In this document: piece after piece, positions 6,793-8,193 of the stretch
Numbering within the stretch: position 1 is the stretch's first letter
Layout: the number at the start of each line of letters is the position of its first letter
NCBI GenBank assembly: GCA_002305255.1
Contig: DBQN01000082.1
Span: 1 to 8,193, forward strand
Source: Firmicutes bacterium UBA1393
Lineage (GTDB): Bacteria > Bacillota > DTU025
Direction of reading: 5' to 3'
DNA length: 8,193 nucleotides
Made by a program: the position numbers and the translations under genes
Notes under the pieces: model-generated
Databases searched by the model: none
Told to the model about the DNA's origin: nothing
What the model saw: the letters and a program-made list of their open reading frames with translations, nothing else

Positions 6793-6851
6793 CACAAAAC
6801 CCCCTCAATGCTCACGACGCAAAGGATATCACTTCATTTATTCTAGCACAA

Positions 6852-7778
6852 TTAGTGGCTTTCGTCGTGTTCATCGGAGCCCCGATCGGAGTCGCGATCA
6901 GAGCCTTGATCTGAGCCCGGATTCGGGCCCTGACTGGAGCGGGACGACAGCTCCCCCGATAGCTCCGTTGAGCCATCTGCTGCCGCGTTGCGCGCCGCGG
7001 TTCCGCCGCCGGAGTCGGCGTCAGCCCTGGCCACAGCTCTGCCCCCAACCCCGGTATCGGCCCCGGTGTCGACCCCGACCCGGCCAGGCCAGGGAGAGCC
7101 TCTGTGAGCGAAAGGCGACAGCTTGAGGGCGCTTCCGATGCGGCCGAGTATTCCCAGGTAGAGCAGGATCACTACTCCGGCGAGCACAGGGAAGCTCATG
7201 AGCTCGGTGAAGAGCAGGAAGTCGTACACCCCGTGCAGCACCGCCGCCGTGAGCACCGCACGCCCCACTACCACCGGCTTGGCCCCCTTAGGCACAAACT
7301 TGGCCATTCCCAGCGCGTAACCAACTATGCCGGAGAATGAAGCGTGCACTATGGATGTGATCACGCCCCGTGTAAGCCCCACCGTCAAACCGTATGACAC
7401 AGCATAGAGCACGTTCTCTAGCGCCGCAAAGCCCAGGCCGGCAGTGACGGCGTAGATCACTCCGTCGACGGGCTCGTTGAACTCATCACGATTGTAGACT
7501 GCCCACCGCACTGCCCAGTACTTCAAGTATTCCTCGACCAGGCCTATGCCGAAGATCGACGCCACAAGCATCACTGCGAGACTGGGAGGGTTGGTTATCA
7601 GACCCCTGAACGGTGCCTCGATGAGGCCCGCAGGGATCGTAGCCAGAGCCCCTACGATGAAGGTGCGCACCAACAGACCGCTTGGTTCCGGATCGTAGAC
7701 ATCCTTGCTTCGGAAGTACACCACCCACAACGCGCCAGGCAGAATCGACACTGCTGCCAGCTTCAGCAAGTAAAGCAT
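6852..7778 (-). CDS. PrsW-family intramembrane metalloprotease with extended polar tail
   Basis: An integral membrane protease of the PrsW family; in Bacillus subtilis PrsW makes the first cut in the anti-sigma factor RsiW. The substrate here is unknown and no anti-sigma factor gene is nearby. Counting from the chosen start (308 aa), family marks are YDPEP (28-32), EEYLK (82-86), EPVDGVIYA (102-110), ALENVLYAVSYG (119-130), H145 in SIVHASFSGIVGYALG, and H182 in LHGVYDFLLF. These give the two glutamates, Glu-Asn and two histidines expected for metal binding and catalysis. About seven or eight hydrophobic segments fill residues 1-218. From about 219 on, the protein is a polar, Gly/Ala/Asp/Ser-rich tail, unusual for the family, ending in GSDQGSDRDSDRGSDEHDES-H. 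The gene runs 59 bp ahead of yebC with no terminator between, and diverges from groES. Confidence 0.88.
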   Translation of the reverse strand: MLYLLKLAAVSILPGALWVVYFRSKDVYDPEPSGLLVRTFIVGALATIPAGLIEAPFRGLITNPPSLAVMLVASIFGIGLVEEYLKYWAVRWAVYNRDEFNEPVDGVIYAVTAGLGFAALENVLYAVSYGLTVGLTRGVITSIVHASFSGIVGYALGMAKFVPKGAKPVVVGRAVLTAAVLHGVYDFLLFTELMSFPVLAGVVILLYLGILGRIGSALKLSPFAHRGSPWPGRVGVDTGADTGVGGRAVARADADSGGGTAARNAAADGSTELSGELSSRSSQGPNPGSDQGSDRDSDRGSDEHDESH

Positions 7779-7784
7779 CTTCAT

Positions 7785-7789
7785 CCTCC
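7785..7789 (-). promoter_or_regulatory. Ribosome binding site deciding the PrsW start
   Basis: GGAGG on the minus strand abuts the first in-frame ATG (7784) with no spacing but lies 6 nt before the next in-frame ATG (7778). Normal spacing therefore favours 7778, giving MLYLLKLAAV as the N-terminus, a membrane segment from the first residue. Use of the upstream ATG would add only Met-Lys. Confidence 0.6.
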
Positions 7790-7906
7790 ATCCACCGCAA
7801 CACTGACCAAATGCCGTCGCCGAGAGTATCCCCGAAAGTACGCCTCATCACTTGGACACCGCTGGGCATAGAACAGCCAGCCACGGAAAGAATTCTATCA
7901 CAGCCC

Positions 7907-7936
7907 TTGACAACCCTGAATAGGTGGCTGTATCAT
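7907..7936 (+). promoter_or_regulatory. Sigma-A-type promoter of groES
   Basis: The -35 is a perfect consensus TTGACA (7907-7912) and the -10 is TATCAT (7931-7936), with an 18-bp spacer. Transcription should begin near 7943-7945, a few bases before the CIRCE operator, so the operator falls in the transcribed leader, as is usual for groESL in Bacillota. The rest of the intergenic region (7785-7906) shows no clear promoter for the divergent prsW gene. Confidence 0.85.
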
Positions 7937-7949
7937 AGCGTTGGCTCTG

Positions 7950-7976
7950 TTAGCACTCACCTCGCTTGAGTGCTAA
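7950..7976 (+). promoter_or_regulatory. CIRCE operator (HrcA binding site)
   Basis: TTAGCACTC - 9 bp - GAGTGCTAA is an exact match to the CIRCE inverted repeat. HrcA, whose folding depends on GroEL, represses chaperone genes here under normal conditions and releases on heat shock or protein misfolding. The site lies 13 bp after the -10 box and 38 bp before the groES start. The repeat may also form an mRNA hairpin. The downstream gene confirms the assignment. Confidence 0.97.
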
Positions 7977-7995
7977 TCATAGATCAGGAGAAGGC

Positions 7996-8022
7996 ATGAA
8001 GGAGGCAACTAACGATGCTTAA
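7996..8022 (+). other. Possible eight-codon leader ORF overlapping the groES start
   Basis: ATG at 7996 opens an ORF encoding MKEATNDA and stopping at TAA 8020-8022, so it overlaps the first codons of groES in another frame. It has its own AGGAG (7986-7990) at 5-nt spacing. The groES Shine-Dalgarno GGAGG (8001-8005) lies within it. Translation of the leader could expose or occlude the groES site. It may equally be a chance product of purine-rich sequence; only conservation would decide. Confidence 0.25.
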
Positions 8023-8193
8023 GCCTTGTGGCGACAGGGTCCTGGTTAAGCCCAATGTCGAAGAGGAGCGCACAGCAGGTGGGATTCTCCTCCCCGACAC
8101 CGCCAAGGAACGCCCGCAGTGGGGCGAAGTAGTGGCCGTCGGCCCCGGCAAGTGGGATGAATCAGGCAAAGAGCGCATTCCCATGGATGTTAA
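8015..8193 (+). CDS. groES: Co-chaperonin GroES, 5' part
   Basis: GroES caps the GroEL folding chamber as a heptameric ring. Only the first 59 complete codons are in the window; the full protein is usually about 95 residues. The sequence shows the conserved core: N-terminal strand LKPCGDRVLVKPN, the mobile-loop region EEERTAGGILLPDTAKERPQ (17-36) that contacts GroEL, and GEVVAVGPGK (38-47). ATG at 8015 is preceded by GGAGG (8001-8005) at 9-nt spacing. Expression is controlled by the promoter and CIRCE operator just upstream. groEL very probably follows beyond the window. Confidence 0.96.
   Translation, partial: MLKPCGDRVLVKPNVEEERTAGGILLPDTAKERPQWGEVVAVGPGKWDESGKERIPMDV

Noticed and set aside
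6826..6868. Possible promoter for yebC with -10 candidates TAGAAT (6845-6840) or TGATAT (6831-6826) on the minus strand
   Set aside because: Neither has a -35-like hexamer at 16-18 bp. The AT-rich gap alone is not enough to call a promoter.
7486..7884. A 132-codon minus-strand frame overlapping the start of prsW
   Set aside because: It shares most of its length with prsW in another frame and has no family resemblance; PrsW motifs are unambiguous.
7878..7930. A 7-bp inverted repeat, CAGCCAC (7878-7884) and GTGGCTG (7924-7930), around the groES -35
   Set aside because: It is short with a 39-bp spacer, well within chance, and the CIRCE site already accounts for control.
1..8193. CRISPR arrays, tRNA or rRNA genes, phage genes, toxin-antitoxin pairs or a new defence system
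   Set aside because: No regularly spaced repeats, tRNA-like cloverleafs or rRNA segments are visible, and every sizeable real gene is assigned to a known family.

Overview
The window looks like chromosomal DNA from a GC-rich member of the Bacillota (Firmicutes), probably an anaerobic clostridia- or Limnochordia-like lineage. The grounds are a perfect CIRCE operator for the HrcA repressor in front of groES, strong AGGAGG-type ribosome binding sites, the yebC-ruvC-ruvA-ruvB-queH gene order, a small UBA-like/DUF4342 protein and an ISLre2-family (UPF0236) insertion sequence. The lineage is inferred from these features. Many starts are GTG: the transposase, DUF4342, queH, ruvA and ruvC.

Layout. 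(1) About 1-1829: a minus-strand ISLre2-family insertion sequence with an apparently full-length 471-aa transposase. A nested hairpin surrounds the transposase ribosome binding site, and a 120-bp imperfect palindrome follows its stop codon. Both lie between degenerate subterminal inverted repeats. (2) 1863-6792: a tightly packed minus-strand cluster read in the order yebC, ruvC, ruvA, ruvB, queH, recO, DUF4342. It includes a 4-bp ruvB/queH overlap and a 38-bp recO/DUF4342 overlap. An intrinsic terminator-like hairpin sits between yebC and ruvC. (3) 6852-7778: a minus-strand PrsW-family membrane protease gene with an unusual Ser/Asp/Gly-rich tail, 59 bp upstream of yebC. (4) 7785-8014: a divergent intergenic region with a sigma-A-type promoter, the CIRCE operator and a possible eight-codon leader ORF. 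(5) 8015-8193: the 5' part of groES on the plus strand, cut by the window end.

How the genes work together. RuvA and RuvB form the Holliday-junction branch-migration motor and RuvC is the resolvase. RecO loads RecA onto gapped DNA, so the cluster is mainly a recombinational repair operon. YebC is the usual upstream neighbour. QueH makes the last step of queuosine synthesis in tRNA and appears to be a passenger. The insertion sequence lies immediately downstream of the operon in the same orientation, so read-through transcription would enter it. The hairpin at its transposase start is well placed to block translation from such transcripts.

I see no convincing new multi-gene system. The chromosomal genes are conserved housekeeping genes. 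The most interesting signals are the RNA/DNA structures in the insertion sequence, the yebC-ruvC attenuator-like hairpin, the groES leader ORF and the PrsW tail.
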